Shown piece after piece: positions 44,264 to 53,927 of a DNA stretch of 64,000 nt (positions are counted from its first letter, which is position 1; each line of letters begins with the position of its first letter). The translations under genes were made by a program, and so were the position numbers. The stretch comes from Brasilonema sennae CENA114. GTDB lineage: Bacteria > Cyanobacteriota > Cyanobacteriia > Cyanobacteriales > Nostocaceae. The stretch spans positions 1,748,654 to 1,812,653 of the forward strand of contig NZ_CP030118.1 in NCBI RefSeq assembly GCF_006968745.1. Reading direction: 5' to 3'. Under the pieces are notes generated by a model, which saw nothing but the letters and a program-made list of their open reading frames with translations, made no database searches and had not been told where the DNA came from.

Positions 44264-45148
44264 ATGAACCAGCAATACCAAAAACTCAGTCGATCTACTA
44301 AATTTTTAGGAGCTATTTGTGGTGGATTATTGATTGGCTTGCCAGCAATTCCTCAAGCAATGGCTCAGCAATCTGTACTTCAGCAACCCCCGCAACAAAC
44401 TAACTCCAAAACTAACCCCTGTCCCAGCATTTTCTACCAAGAACCTCACAACAGTAGAGTCTTGGTTCCCCAAGGATGTCCACCCAACGCTCTCACTCGA
44501 CAACTAGAACAGCAAGGGCGTCTGACTCCAGGGAGTGTTTCTAATCAACCAACACCATCACAAGAACAAATGAGGCAGGGTGTGGGCGGTGAAACACCAT
44601 ACAACAACCGTTCTGATAATAGCTCCGAAAGTTACAGCAGCCAGACACAGTCAACAACAACCAGTACTGGACAAGACACAAATAGCTCATCATCGGAGAT
44701 TCGTACTTACAGCAGTAATGGGTCAACAGGCAATTATAGCGTCAGGACATCCTCTCAATCTGGCAATAACCCTAGCAATCAACAAAGACAAAATTCAGTT
44801 GTAGTACCCAGTGTATCACAACAAGGCCAAAGCCCGATTGCTCTGGTGACTCCGACCAATGGCAAAGTTTCTGTAAGGCTGAAAAATAACACCAATGCTC
44901 GAATCAGCTATCAAGCGATCGGGTACACGGGGCAGCGGACTCTTTCTGGTCGTCAAGAAGTTGTACTGCAAAACCTGCCACTCCCTGTGAGTATCAGCAC
45001 CATTCGTCAAGATAACGGTTTTGTAAAAGTTACTCCAATATCTACCAAGCCAGGAATGATAGAGCTTTCTTTAAGTGAACAAAGAAATGCTAATGATACT
45101 CAGGGTGTAGTGAGAATTCGAGAAGATGGTAAGGTCTTTTTGAATTAG
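44264..45148 (+). CDS. Exported Gln/Ser-rich protein of unknown function
   Basis: A 294-residue protein. A signal peptide ends near PQAMAQQ. Residues ~30-55 are Gln/Pro-rich; a conserved NPCPSIFYQEPHNSRVLVPQ segment with Cys pairs follows; 95-190 is a Ser/Asn/Gln/Thr-rich linker. The C-terminal ~105 residues (SPIALVTPTNGKVSVRLKNN ... VVRIREDGKVFLN) are beta-rich and look folded. TAGGAG lies seven bases before the ATG. I do not recognise the family; secretion to the periplasm or surface is inferred from the signal peptide. A strong terminator follows. Confidence 0.78.
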   Translation: MNQQYQKLSRSTKFLGAICGGLLIGLPAIPQAMAQQSVLQQPPQQTNSKTNPCPSIFYQEPHNSRVLVPQGCPPNALTRQLEQQGRLTPGSVSNQPTPSQEQMRQGVGGETPYNNRSDNSSESYSSQTQSTTTSTGQDTNSSSSEIRTYSSNGSTGNYSVRTSSQSGNNPSNQQRQNSVVVPSVSQQGQSPIALVTPTNGKVSVRLKNNTNARISYQAIGYTGQRTLSGRQEVVLQNLPLPVSISTIRQDNGFVKVTPISTKPGMIELSLSEQRNANDTQGVVRIREDGKVFLN

Positions 45149-45173
45149 GCTTCTACAATTTTCACTTTCTAAG

Positions 45174-45204
45174 GCAGCCATTTGCTAAGTAGGCAAATGG
45201 CTGC
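45174..45204. terminator. Terminator between convergent genes
   Basis: GCAGCCATTTGC (45174-45185) pairs perfectly with 45193-45204 around a 7-base loop, followed by TATATCTTTTT. It serves the exported protein gene and possibly the opposing sigma-like gene. Confidence 0.8.
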
Positions 45205-45238
45205 TATATCTTTTTATGAAAGATATTAAACCACGTTT

Positions 45239-45880
45239 CTAGGCACTTCCAGGTTGAAGAACATTTTCACTTAGGTAGATGGCGCGGATATCTGTTGGCA
45301 ATTTCTCTTCCATCATACGATAACCTTCTTGAAGAAAATGTACTATCTCGTTTGGGTTGATAGTTTCTCCTTCAGCTTGCAGGTAAGCAGCAATTCTAGT
45401 TTCGCTCCAACGAAAGGTTTGAGCCATCAAAACCATTAATCGCAAAATGGGTGGCAATTGGTCTAATGCTTGTTCTACATAACACAATAATGGTGGAGAA
45501 GTCGTCTTGATAGAATAATGAATTGCTTCTGTCGGAGGGAGTTGAATATCGTTTATACAGTAAGCTGTCATATTAATCAGCCAATTTTGCATAGTGAGAT
45601 TATCTTTGGCAAATTGGCTATTGTTTAAATCAAGTCCAATCAGTTCGTAATAAATATGTCGCCAGGTGAGCGCAAAAAGATAATCAGCTTGCACAGGCGA
45701 TCGCGCAGAATGCCGAATCAAGGTGTAGACTATCGGGTTATAGCGACAAAAAATCGCTGTGAAGTATCTACCTGCATCGGGGTTTTGCTGAACAAGAGTC
45801 ACCAGTTCGTTGTCAGTGTGATAGAACAGTGACTTTATTAATGGGTGATGAGCTTCCGCGAAATAAGGAATTTGCACCAT
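45239..45880 (-). CDS. Short sigma-70-like protein
   Basis: A 213-residue protein resembling a small ECF-type sigma factor. An N-terminal half (LVTLVQQNPDAGRYFTAIFC, RYNPIVYTLIRHSARSPVQA, DYLFALTWRHIYYEL) matches region 2 helices. A C-terminal part (LDQLPPILRLMVLMAQTFRW, SETRIAAYLQAEGE) resembles region 4 with its HTH. The recognition helix is weaker than in canonical ECF factors. It has no anti-sigma gene next to it. A role in transcription initiation is likely but specificity is unknown. Confidence 0.68.
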   Translation of the reverse strand: MVQIPYFAEAHHPLIKSLFYHTDNELVTLVQQNPDAGRYFTAIFCRYNPIVYTLIRHSARSPVQADYLFALTWRHIYYELIGLDLNNSQFAKDNLTMQNWLINMTAYCINDIQLPPTEAIHYSIKTTSPPLLCYVEQALDQLPPILRLMVLMAQTFRWSETRIAAYLQAEGETINPNEIVHFLQEGYRMMEEKLPTDIRAIYLSENVLQPGSA

Positions 45881-46260
45881 CCGAATGACTAATTATGAGT
45901 GGTAGGAACGCTTTTTGAAAAAACTGGAACTTTTGAGCTGCTGGGTGCAAACGCGCTTGAGTGTGAAAATTTGCGCGCTTTTTTGATGATTCAATTATCT
46001 GCTACATAATTTGGGTTGTGAAGGATTGTTTTTATTTTTACATCATACGTATGAACAAGGTACTGGCTGTGTGACTTTTACAGGTATATTTTAAAGCAAC
46101 CTTCTGTTATGCTTCCCATATTAATAGACTAATCAGACTTGCTGGCTCGTTGAATTTGAGATTTAGGAGTCATATTTTATTGGTCTTGATACACTATAAA
46201 CATAGACTTAAACTTAAAAGCGAGCGTTTGCGAATCTCTTTATACATTAGCTGATTATTC
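45881..46260. promoter_or_regulatory. 380-bp divergent intergenic region
   Basis: No gene seen. It must contain the promoters of the sigma-like gene (left) and of the VOC-like protein (right). TTTTGAAAAAACTGGAAC and other AT-rich stretches are present without a recognisable operator. Confidence 0.4.
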
Positions 46261-46857
46261 ATGGTTATAGCAGTTAGCATGTCACAGTTCCTGATCGAGC
46301 GTTTCATCCTAGGTTCTTTTTTGCCATCCCTGCCGTTAGATAGCCTTTTCTCTACCCAAGGTATCATGGTGATGCTACTAGCAGCCTATGCTGGTGCGAT
46401 GTGGATGTTTCTTACCAGTGCCCCAAAAGTACATACTGTGATGGTGTCAGATTTGGAGGTGGCACGACAGTTGTATGAAGGACAGCTAGATTTGCCAGCG
46501 GCTGAAGTGCCTTTACACTACTATTACAACTACGAGCAAACTTTAGGTGCTACGGGAGTTGATCCGCTTTACCTGTCTAGCACTCCCTCCTTTTCCGGCA
46601 GCAGAATGAGCAATGCTAGCGAGGGGCTTTGGTATCAGCTAAAGAAAAATACTCAGCTGCACATTATTATGGGAGCAAGTTTAGGCAATAAAAATCAGCA
46701 ACGCCACGTTTGCTTTGACCGCGATTGCCTAGAAATGATTTTAATGCGAGTGGAAACACGGGGGTTAAAATTCAAGATTCGCAGCGAGAAGCCATTGAAT
46801 TTTCTGGTTAAGGACTACGAAGGGCGCATTATTGAAATGGCTGAAGTAGCGAGTTAG
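46261..46857 (+). CDS. Membrane-anchored VOC (glyoxalase-fold)-like protein
   Basis: A 198-residue protein. One membrane helix (GIMVMLLAAYAGAMWMFLTS) is followed by a domain with the vicinal-oxygen-chelate layout: VHTVMVSDLEVARQLYEGQL at the start of a beta-alpha-beta unit, HIIMGASLGNKNQQRHVCFD in the middle, and ILMRVETRGLKFKIRSEKPL then KDYEGRIIEMAEV at the end. One metal-ligand position (His in VHTVMV) and the final Glu are present, but the other ligands are unclear, so catalysis is uncertain. Function unknown. Confidence 0.65.
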   Translation: MVIAVSMSQFLIERFILGSFLPSLPLDSLFSTQGIMVMLLAAYAGAMWMFLTSAPKVHTVMVSDLEVARQLYEGQLDLPAAEVPLHYYYNYEQTLGATGVDPLYLSSTPSFSGSRMSNASEGLWYQLKKNTQLHIIMGASLGNKNQQRHVCFDRDCLEMILMRVETRGLKFKIRSEKPLNFLVKDYEGRIIEMAEVAS

Positions 46858-46929
46858 TTAGCTAACGTGCAATCGTATTTCACATTCTGCACTTAGTAAT
46901 CTACCGCATTAATTTTGAAATGCTGCAAG

Positions 46930-46956
46930 ATTCCCGACTTCTGCGAAGTCGGGAAT
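46930..46956. terminator. Hairpin between convergent genes
   Basis: ATTCCCGACTTC (46930-46941) pairs perfectly with 46945-46956 with a 3-base loop. It lies between the VOC-like gene (ends 46857) and the SLH protein gene (ends 46989). Confidence 0.65.
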
Positions 46957-46988
46957 TTGACTATAGTGAACCTGATGACAAAAGAAAA

Positions 46989-48401
46989 CTACTGCTTTGG
47001 CGAACCTGCCAACTTCAAAGCTTCCTTGGCTGAAACTCCTTCGGTTTGAGTACCGAAATACCATAAACTAACAGCAGCCTCAACACCAGTGACTGGTTTC
47101 TTCGGTTGAAATAGCGTTGTATAGCCAAAGACTCGACGAATATTGGATTTTTCACCACTTTGGAAATCTGCCAGAACTGCCCGTAATGCTTTCGGATCAA
47201 TTTTCCCAGCATCTTGAAAACCCCAGGTTTGCTTAAGGGCTTCTAAAGAAGCAGAGGGTAAAGCTTGACGCGTGTCAAGGGGAACTTTCCAAAGAATCAA
47301 CTGCTCCCGTATTAAAGGTGCATCCGGTTGAAACAATACAGCTGTGGAATCTCCAGATAGAGAACTGGGAATTAATCCGGCCTCAGCTAATCCCTGAATT
47401 GCCCGGAAATCAGGATCAGTTTTTGGTACATCCCGAAATGTTGGTTGAGAGCTTTCTGATGCCAAGCGAATCTGCAATGCTTGGTTATTGGCATACATCG
47501 CATTGTTAGCAGCAACTAGCCAATGGGCAAATTGCCGATGAGTCACAACTTTAGCTGGTTCAAACTGGTTGGTTGTGGTACTATTGCCCTTAAGCGCATT
47601 TGATTCTACATTGAAAACTCCTAATCCTGCCAAATCTTGAATATATTGCCGGAATTCTTGAGGTACTTTGTTCAAATCGCTGAATTCTTGAGATTTGGGT
47701 TCAGAACTGGGAGTTGGTGTAGGGTTTTTGTTATCTAACGTAGCATTTGGTTGTGTTGTCGAGTCTTGTGATGGCACCGGACTAACTAACTGTGACTCCC
47801 CAGATTGCACAGCATTCTCCGTAGCTTGAGGAGTTGGAGTTGGCTTAGCTTGTGCTGCTTGATTGGATGATGGTGAGTATGAAATGTCTATTTCAGTTGA
47901 CGTTTGTGGTTGGTTGGGTGCAGCGTTGGTAACTGTTTTCGGTTGAACGGAAACTTTTAGTTGTATATCATTGCGCCGCGCTTCAAAAGAGCTTTTCGGC
48001 TCATCTGTGGAAGTCCCTTGCGCAATCTGCCAGTTGTTTGCTTGAAACTGTTGGCGATAATAGCTAGCAATCACATTGCTAGGGTCAGAACTCAGCCAGC
48101 GACTCGATACAGTGGGATTTTTATTGCTTGATGGTGTCACCTCTTGTAAGGTGGCATTAGGATACAACGGGATCTCTTTGGGAAAATCACTTGGCAATTG
48201 AACTGTCGCCTGAGGGGTTTGTGGTTGTTGGCTACTGCGCACCTCTTGAGCGCTAAAGGTCACTGGGTTATCCTTTAGTTTGGGATCAGCCGCCAAGGAC
48301 TGCTCAAAATTTTTGGCAGCCCGACTGTTGGCACAGCCTGTCAAACAGGTGAGTAAAACAGCCAAACTCACTAATACAACTGGATGTTTAGAGCGCACCA
48401 C
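46989..48401 (-). CDS. SLH-domain lipoprotein
   Basis: A ~470-residue envelope protein. A lipoprotein signal ends at LLTCLTGC-ANS, so it is probably lipid-anchored. Residues ~70-175 form a domain with VQLPSDFPKEIPLYPNATLQ and ASYYRQQFQANNWQIAQ. A Pro/Ser/Gln/Thr-rich linker follows (~180-245). The C-terminal part has S-layer homology repeats (LNKVPQEFRQYIQDLAGLGV and FRDVPKTDPDFRAIQGLAEA), which bind peptidoglycan-linked polymers. Start codon is uncertain: TTG 48407, GTG 48401 or GTG 48398, none with a clear ribosome site. It probably links a membrane to the cell wall. Confidence 0.85.
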   Translation of the reverse strand: MVRSKHPVVLVSLAVLLTCLTGCANSRAAKNFEQSLAADPKLKDNPVTFSAQEVRSSQQPQTPQATVQLPSDFPKEIPLYPNATLQEVTPSSNKNPTVSSRWLSSDPSNVIASYYRQQFQANNWQIAQGTSTDEPKSSFEARRNDIQLKVSVQPKTVTNAAPNQPQTSTEIDISYSPSSNQAAQAKPTPTPQATENAVQSGESQLVSPVPSQDSTTQPNATLDNKNPTPTPSSEPKSQEFSDLNKVPQEFRQYIQDLAGLGVFNVESNALKGNSTTTNQFEPAKVVTHRQFAHWLVAANNAMYANNQALQIRLASESSQPTFRDVPKTDPDFRAIQGLAEAGLIPSSLSGDSTAVLFQPDAPLIREQLILWKVPLDTRQALPSASLEALKQTWGFQDAGKIDPKALRAVLADFQSGEKSNIRRVFGYTTLFQPKKPVTGVEAAVSLWYFGTQTEGVSAKEALKLAGSPKQ

Positions 48402-49375
48402 AAGCAATTACAATTCGAGTGTCAATTCCTACACTAGCAAAAGACTATGGGAAAAACGCACCAACTCAGCATTCATGATAGTTATAACGAAAAATGTCTG
48501 ATAATTGCAGGCACTGAGTTATCTTGGAGTCATCTGAAAACCTTGGAGAACTTTATCATCAAGCAACATCAGGTGGTTATCAGCAACTACCATTAGTGCT
48601 AAGCTGAAAGTAAATCCTCTGTTTACCTCACTCAAGAACAACAGAATAAAGATAGCGCAAACGGCAGCCTCGCAAAAAGGCATCAGGGTAAAGTGTCCGT
48701 CCTAGACGGCTTACAAACTTTCCTATGCTGCCAGATTTGGATAGTCTCTATTGAATAAATATAAGCGAATATGGCAATACTTGGAAAACTTCAGTGTTGA
48801 ACTTTGAACAGAGTTGCCATAAATAACGCTGTTCTTAAGTGTCGAGGTTATAGATAAAGTGGTGTAACGCCTCTGCGGTTTCCTTCAAGTCTTGAGATTT
48901 CGTTTCACAAAGGGAATGATGTTGTGGCTTTGGCTATCAGTTGCCTAAGCTTTTGTTGGTGCACCAACCCGTGTTACACCTCGACTGGTTTACTCAAGAA
49001 GATCCTTTTTGCAGAAGGTGATGAATCACAGGAAGCTTCCGGACTGTTGTACTGGTGCTTGAAATAATTTTCGGTCGTCATGCAACAGCCGTAGAAAAAC
49101 TTTCATTTGAATTTGACTAATGATTTATGAACACCAATATTGCAACTTAGCTTCAATGGAAAGTCCCTCTCAAAGGAGCAATTTCCATCTCCAAAGGAAC
49201 CAAAACGATAAAAACAATTGATCTCATTTCAAAAACCTATATAAGTTAGGAGTCTGAAAAATCTAAAATAGATATTAAATAAAAAACACAACGACCTTCC
49301 CATCGACAACCGCCAGTTAATTTTTACTTTCTGTAAAGCGTCGTCGGTTTGTTACCAGTGCTGAAACACGATTAC
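48402..49375. other. ~970-bp region without a visible gene, upstream of sasA
   Basis: No ORF longer than about 70 codons is convincing on either strand, and no tRNA or known RNA motif was recognised. Base composition is ordinary. It must contain the promoters of the SLH gene (left end) and sasA (right end); the rest may hold an unannotated RNA or be decayed DNA. Confidence 0.4.
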
Positions 49376-50560
49376 ATGCAAGTTTCCCAGGATCAGCCTA
49401 TTTCTTCTGAGGCTCCACTACAGCTGTTACTTTTTGTCGATGGACGACCAAAGTCCAAACAACAAGTACAGCGAATTCGCTCTTACTTAAAAGAGTTGGA
49501 AGCCGACTACAATTTTGAACTTCAGATTGTTGATGTTGGTCAACAACCCTATTTAGCGGAACATTTTAAACTGGTAGCAACACCAGCTTTAATCAAAGTT
49601 CATCCAGAGCCAAGAGAAATTTTGGCTGGTAGTAATATAACTGGTCAATTAAAAACTTGGTGGCCCCGGTGGCAAGCCGCTATAGATGCCTACTTACAAT
49701 TAGAGAGTGATTTCCACGAACATGATCACAACGATCGTGTCAAAGAACCCAAGTCCTCTATCGGTTCTGTTGCTGTTTCAGCCGAACTTATGAGACTATC
49801 AGATGAAGTCTTTCGCCTCAAACAGGAAACAGAGAAACTCCAAGAGCAAATCCAGTTTAAAGACCGGGTGATAGCTATGTTAGCTCATGACCTCCGCAAT
49901 CCGCTAACTGCAGCTTCTATGGCCATAGACACCTTACAATCTAATTACAACATAGAAAAAGGTGAATTTGAGCGTCTGACACCAAAAATGACGCTGCATT
50001 TGTTCAAGCAAGCCCGTAGCCAAACAAAGACAATAGATCGTATGATTACTGACCTTTTACGGGTAGGTCATGGTAAAGACAGGGAATTTTTTATTCAACC
50101 ACAAAAGACAGACATCGGTAAACTTTGTCTTGAAGTTTTAGAGGAATTGCGCGATCGCTACACCGCCAAATCCCACAACGTAAACAAAGATATTCCTAAA
50201 GATTTACCCAATGTTTATGCAGATCCAGAACGCATACGGCAGGTGCTAATAAACTTGCTGGATAACGCTATCAAATACACACCGGAAGGTGGGAATATCA
50301 GTGTTTGTGGACTTCACCGTACTAGCCAGAAAATTCAATTCAGTGTTGGCGATACTGGTCCTGGTATACCTGAAGAAAACCGCGATCGCATCTTTGAAAA
50401 TCATTACCGCCTAGAGCGTGATCAAGGTAAAGAAGGCTACGGTATTGGTTTGTCTTTATGCCAGCGCATTATTCTAGCGCACTACGGTCAAATATGGGTA
50501 GAAACCGCCCCTCATGGTGGAGCATGGTTCCATTTTACCTTACCAGTGTATCCGAATTAA
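49376..50560 (+). CDS. sasA: Circadian clock output kinase SasA
   Basis: A ~394-residue kinase that reads KaiC and phosphorylates RpaA to drive circadian transcription. The N-terminal ~100 residues are the KaiB-like thioredoxin fold ([60 protein letters not shown]). A coiled coil precedes HisKA with His171 in [18 protein letters not shown]. The HATPase has [31 protein letters not shown] and [12 protein letters not shown] 49376 matches the usual SasA start; TTG 49349 and GTG 49358 are in frame upstream. kai genes are not in the window. Confidence 0.94.
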   Translation: MQVSQDQPISSEAPLQLLLFVDGRPKSKQQVQRIRSYLKELEADYNFELQIVDVGQQPYLAEHFKLVATPALIKVHPEPREILAGSNITGQLKTWWPRWQAAIDAYLQLESDFHEHDHNDRVKEPKSSIGSVAVSAELMRLSDEVFRLKQETEKLQEQIQFKDRVIAMLAHDLRNPLTAASMAIDTLQSNYNIEKGEFERLTPKMTLHLFKQARSQTKTIDRMITDLLRVGHGKDREFFIQPQKTDIGKLCLEVLEELRDRYTAKSHNVNKDIPKDLPNVYADPERIRQVLINLLDNAIKYTPEGGNISVCGLHRTSQKIQFSVGDTGPGIPEENRDRIFENHYRLERDQGKEGYGIGLSLCQRIILAHYGQIWVETAPHGGAWFHFTLPVYPN

Positions 50561-50873
50561 CTAAATCTTTCAGACTTTCTTACTCACCTGAGTTTCGATA
50601 ACTTTACTGCTTTAGCTTCCCCCTGAGCCTCTTCCTCACGGCAGATGTGTAACCAGACAAATTCAAAGACATTATAGATTGAGTCACGAAACTTAAGATA
50701 ATTTTAATAATTATTCATACTTTGCAAAGTTATGTAAACAAGCTAAATATATTTACTGAATGAATTCGCTTGGTAGTTAAGCAGCACACCCGCTTTACCC
50801 TCTCAGATCGGGTTTATGTTGAACTTACCGAGCTATAAACCATTGTGAGCAAGTTAGTTGAGGTTGGAAAGCA
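50561..50873. other. 313-bp intergenic region
   Basis: Nothing recognisable. AT-rich in 50680-50770; the promoter of the following kinase locus should lie here. Confidence 0.4.
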
Positions 50874-52564
50874 ATGTGTAGTTCTGGGCAAGATGCGAAT
50901 CAACTGTGGGCGATCGTACAAGCATCCGTGGCAATTAACTTGCCACTTTCTTTACAAGAGCGTTTACAAGTTATTAACGCAAGCAAATTGAAGAACGTCT
51001 GCGGCTGTTGGAATCTGTAGTTGTTAATGCCAACGATGGCATCGTGATTACTGAAGCTGAACCTATTAATTTGCCAGGTTCTCGCATACTCTATATTAAC
51101 CAAGCCTTTACCCGCACGACTGGTTACAGTTTAGAAGAAGTCTTAGGTAAAACTCCTCGTATTCTACAAGGTCCAAAGACTAACCGAGCAACATTGGACA
51201 AAATCCGCAAAACTTTAGAGCAATGGGAAGCAGGGGTTTTCGAGCTGATTAACTACCGCAAGGATGGCTCTGAGTTCTGGGTAGAGATGAGTGTCGTGCC
51301 TGTTGCAGATGAGACTGGGTGGTACACACACTGGATTTCAATCCAACGTGATATTACTGAACGCAAGCGAGTAGAAGAAACACTCTCCCAACTCTTACAG
51401 CGAGAACAGCAAGCTCATCAAGCAACTGAAGATGCTAGCCGCCTCAAAGATGAGTTTCTTGCTGTTGTCTCCCACGAGTTACGAACGCCACTGAATTCGA
51501 TGCTCGGATGGGCTAAACTGCTCCGCAATCGTTCTTTTGACGAAGCGACTAAAACTCGTGCCATAGAAACTATCGAGCGTAATGCACAAGCTCAAGCCCA
51601 ACTGATTGATGACATCTTTGATATTTCTCGAATCATTCGTGGTCAGCTCCAGTTACACTGCTGCCCGGTGAATTTAGTCAGTTTGATCGAGACTACTATC
51701 AATGTGGTTCGTCCAGCAGCAGAGGCGAAAGCGATTCAACTTAAGACTGTGCTGAATTCTTCCAAATACGTGATTTCTGGAGATCCAGGCAGGATGCAAC
51801 AAATTGTTTGGAACTTGCTTTCAAACGCCATCAAGTTCACTCCTCATGGTGGACAGGTTGAAATTTGCTTAGCGGAAGTTGACACCCACCTAGAGCTAAG
51901 CGTAAGTGATAATGGTCAAGGCATCAGCCCAGAATTTTTACCACACATATTTGACCGCTTCCGTCAAGCAGATAGTAGCAATACTCGCAAGCAAACTGGA
52001 CTTGGACTGGGACTAGCAATTGTCCGTAATCTTGTTGAACTTCACGGCGGTACTATCTATGCGACAAGTTTAGGATTAGGAAAAGGTAGCACGTTTACAC
52101 TCAACCTGCCGTTTTTGAAAACCACAGGAATGGCACAAATCACAAAGAAAACTTGCTCCTCCTCAAACTCCTCTTGCTTGGATGGTATACAAGTCCTAGT
52201 TGTTGATGATGAGACAGATGCCCGAGATTTGCTAAGCATCGTATTGGAGGAGGTTGGAGCGAGTGTCACTGCAGTTGGCTCGGTGAGCGAGGCGCTCAAT
52301 ATGATTGAACTTTTTCCACCAGATGTTATAGTCAGTGACATCGGGATGCCAGAAGAAAATGGTTACTCGCTTGTTCAGAAGTTGAGAAACTTAGAAACTA
52401 AGATTGGCAAACACATTCCAACTGCTGCTGTTACTGCTTATGCCCGAGCAGAGGATCGTAAGCAAGCACTTTTAGCAGGTTTCGAGATATACCTGCCAAA
52501 ACCTGTTGAGCCTGCTGAGTTGATTGCAGTCGTTGAGAATCTTACTGGAAGAACTTTACGGTGA
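50874..52564 (+). CDS. PAS hybrid histidine kinase with receiver, probable N-terminal frameshift
   Basis: The clear frame (from TTG 51008) encodes 518 residues: a PAS domain (VVVNANDGIVITEAEPINLP, YINQAFTRTTGYSLEEVLGK), HisKA with His156 in VVSHELRTPLNSMLGW, HATPase (NLLSNAIKFTPHGG, DNGQGIS, GLGLGLAIV) and a receiver with Asp444 in VIVSDIGMPEENGYS. It has no membrane segment. Upstream, ATG 50874 opens MCSSGQDANQLWAIVQASVA ... RLQVINAS in another frame. The kinase frame before 51008 reads RKQIEERLRLLESVVVN, typical of a linker into this PAS domain, up to TAA at 50975. A shift near 50980 would join the two into one ~560-residue protein. No partner regulator is adjacent. Confidence 0.8.
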
Positions 52565-52963
52565 TTGTAAAACAGCAATAATTTGACTATTTGCCTCAGG
52601 AAAAGTGTAGCTTTCTAGTTCATCCAAACTAACCCAACGAATTTCTTCACATTCAATTGGTTGAGGAACACCTGATACATAGCGGCAATGATGTACTATG
52701 AGGGTTACGCGCAAGTGCGTATAGGTGTGGTCGATAGTGATTAAATGCTCTCCCACTTCTATTTCTATTGCTAGTTCTTCAGAAATTTCCCGTTTGATAC
52801 ACTCTTCGATACTTTCACCCGCTTCAACTTTACCTCCAGGAAATTCCCACAAACCACCCATCAAACCTTCCGAACGACGGCGATCAATGAGAATTTCTCC
52901 CAAGTCATTCCAAATGACAGCAACGCCAATAATTTTATGAGGTAGAACAGCAGTTTCACTCAT
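52556..52963 (-). CDS. mutT: MutT-type 8-oxo-dGTP diphosphatase
   Basis: A 135-residue Nudix enzyme that cleans oxidised nucleotides from the pool. The sequence KIIGVAVIWNDLGEILIDRR and LMGGLWEFPGGKVEAGE, with the Nudix box G-KVEAG-E-SIEECIK-REISEEL, is typical of MutT. It may also take related substrates. Its last nine bases overlap the end of the convergent hybrid kinase gene. ATG 52963 gives a normal family length. Confidence 0.9.
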   Translation of the reverse strand: MSETAVLPHKIIGVAVIWNDLGEILIDRRRSEGLMGGLWEFPGGKVEAGESIEECIKREISEELAIEIEVGEHLITIDHTYTHLRVTLIVHHCRYVSGVPQPIECEEIRWVSLDELESYTFPEANSQIIAVLQSP

Positions 52964-53027
52964 GTTTGTTTTTAAGAGAGTGCCAGAGGTGGAAGTGGAA
53001 AAAATTTATCTATTATTTATATCAAAA

Positions 53028-53056
53028 CTCGGCAAACATTAAGATTGTTTGCCGAG
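53028..53056 (-). terminator. Terminator of the DUF760 gene
   Basis: CTCGGCAAAC (53028-53037) pairs perfectly with GTTTGCCGAG (53047-53056) around a 9-base loop; on the minus strand TTTTGA follows. It lies 52 bases beyond the DUF760 stop. Confidence 0.75.
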
Positions 53057-53107
53057 CTTGTATTGTATAATGAATAGCAAGATTTTTTCGTTTTTCAGCA
53101 CAAGCCG

Positions 53108-53458
53108 CTAACCAGCATCAGTATGATTAATGTCAGAACCTTGCAGTGCTACTTCAAAATTCATTCTTTGTTCAGCATTACGTAGAAAATAACCGCTGAT
53201 CATGGCAGAAGCAAGAAGACGACCCAAACTTTCTCTGTTGGTGGTGATGCTGATACCAAAATGTTCAGAAGGTAGGTTACCCAGAAGCCCTACAATATTG
53301 CGCTCCATGACTTGAAAAACTTCGGGCGAAGCGGGTTTAGATAACTGGTTAACCGTTTCAGGACTTAATGATTTTACATACTGCCAGAGCAAATCACCAG
53401 TTTCTGACTCACTGTTAAAAAATTCTGATTCTGAAACTCGATTGGATGGGTTACTCAC
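53108..53458 (-). CDS. DUF760 family protein
   Basis: A 116-residue protein of a family shared by cyanobacteria and plastids. LLWQYVKSLSPETVNQLSKP, VFQVMERNIVGLLGNLPSEH and ASAMISGYFLRNAEQRMNFE are the conserved segments. There is no signal peptide; the C-terminal helix is moderately hydrophobic. Plant DUF760 proteins have been linked to chloroplast protein turnover, but a function here is not established. The ATG is preceded by AAGGAG. Confidence 0.85.
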   Translation of the reverse strand: MSNPSNRVSESEFFNSESETGDLLWQYVKSLSPETVNQLSKPASPEVFQVMERNIVGLLGNLPSEHFGISITTNRESLGRLLASAMISGYFLRNAEQRMNFEVALQGSDINHTDAG

Positions 53459-53927
53459 GTTATATCTCCTTGACTACTATAACTGCGGTCGATATGACTA
53501 GCCCTGTAAATATGTTTCGTCTGTAAGACAACACTTTAGCTTTTTTATATTGCTACTGACTAATCTAACAGTTTGGTTACAGTGTGGGAGTGGGTGTAAC
53601 CGTACCAAAAGCAACGGATTGTTTCACCTGATTGTTATAGTAGGCAACGCTTAACAGTGAACAGTTAACAGTTAAGAGTGAGTAAGCGTGCTTGATGAGG
53701 GTTTCCGCTCTCACGGCATCTGGCGTCCCTTGTCCCTTGTGCGTGTCGTCTCCGAACGCGAGTGCGGGCAAGGCAGGGCTATAGAGATACCCGAAGGGTG
53801 AACAGTGAACAGGGTTATGGGGAACAAATACTGGTAACTGGTAACTGCTTATTTGTCGTACATGACAGCAAGCAGAAGCTATCTTTTGTCATTTGTCATT
53901 GGTGAATGACAAATGACAAATCACTAA
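53459..53927. other. 469-bp intergenic region with several repeats
   Basis: No gene. 53691-53707 carries GTGCTTGATGAGGGTTT, the inverse of a repeat at about 34776. GATACCCGAAGGGTGAACAGTG near 53788 and heptamers such as TGGTAAC also occur. A strong hairpin lies at 53885-53920. Confidence 0.5.
53885..53920. repeat. Heptamer-based hairpin after the sigma factor gene
   Basis: TTTGTCATTTGTCATT (53885-53900) pairs perfectly with 53905-53920 around GGTG. The stem is built from TTTGTCA heptamers facing each other, an STRR-like element. It lies eight bases past the sigma factor stop and may terminate it, but no T run follows on that strand. Confidence 0.7.

Noticed and set aside
48000..50000. kai clock genes near sasA
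   Set aside because: No kaiA, kaiB or kaiC is present; the KaiB-like sequence is only the sensor domain of SasA.
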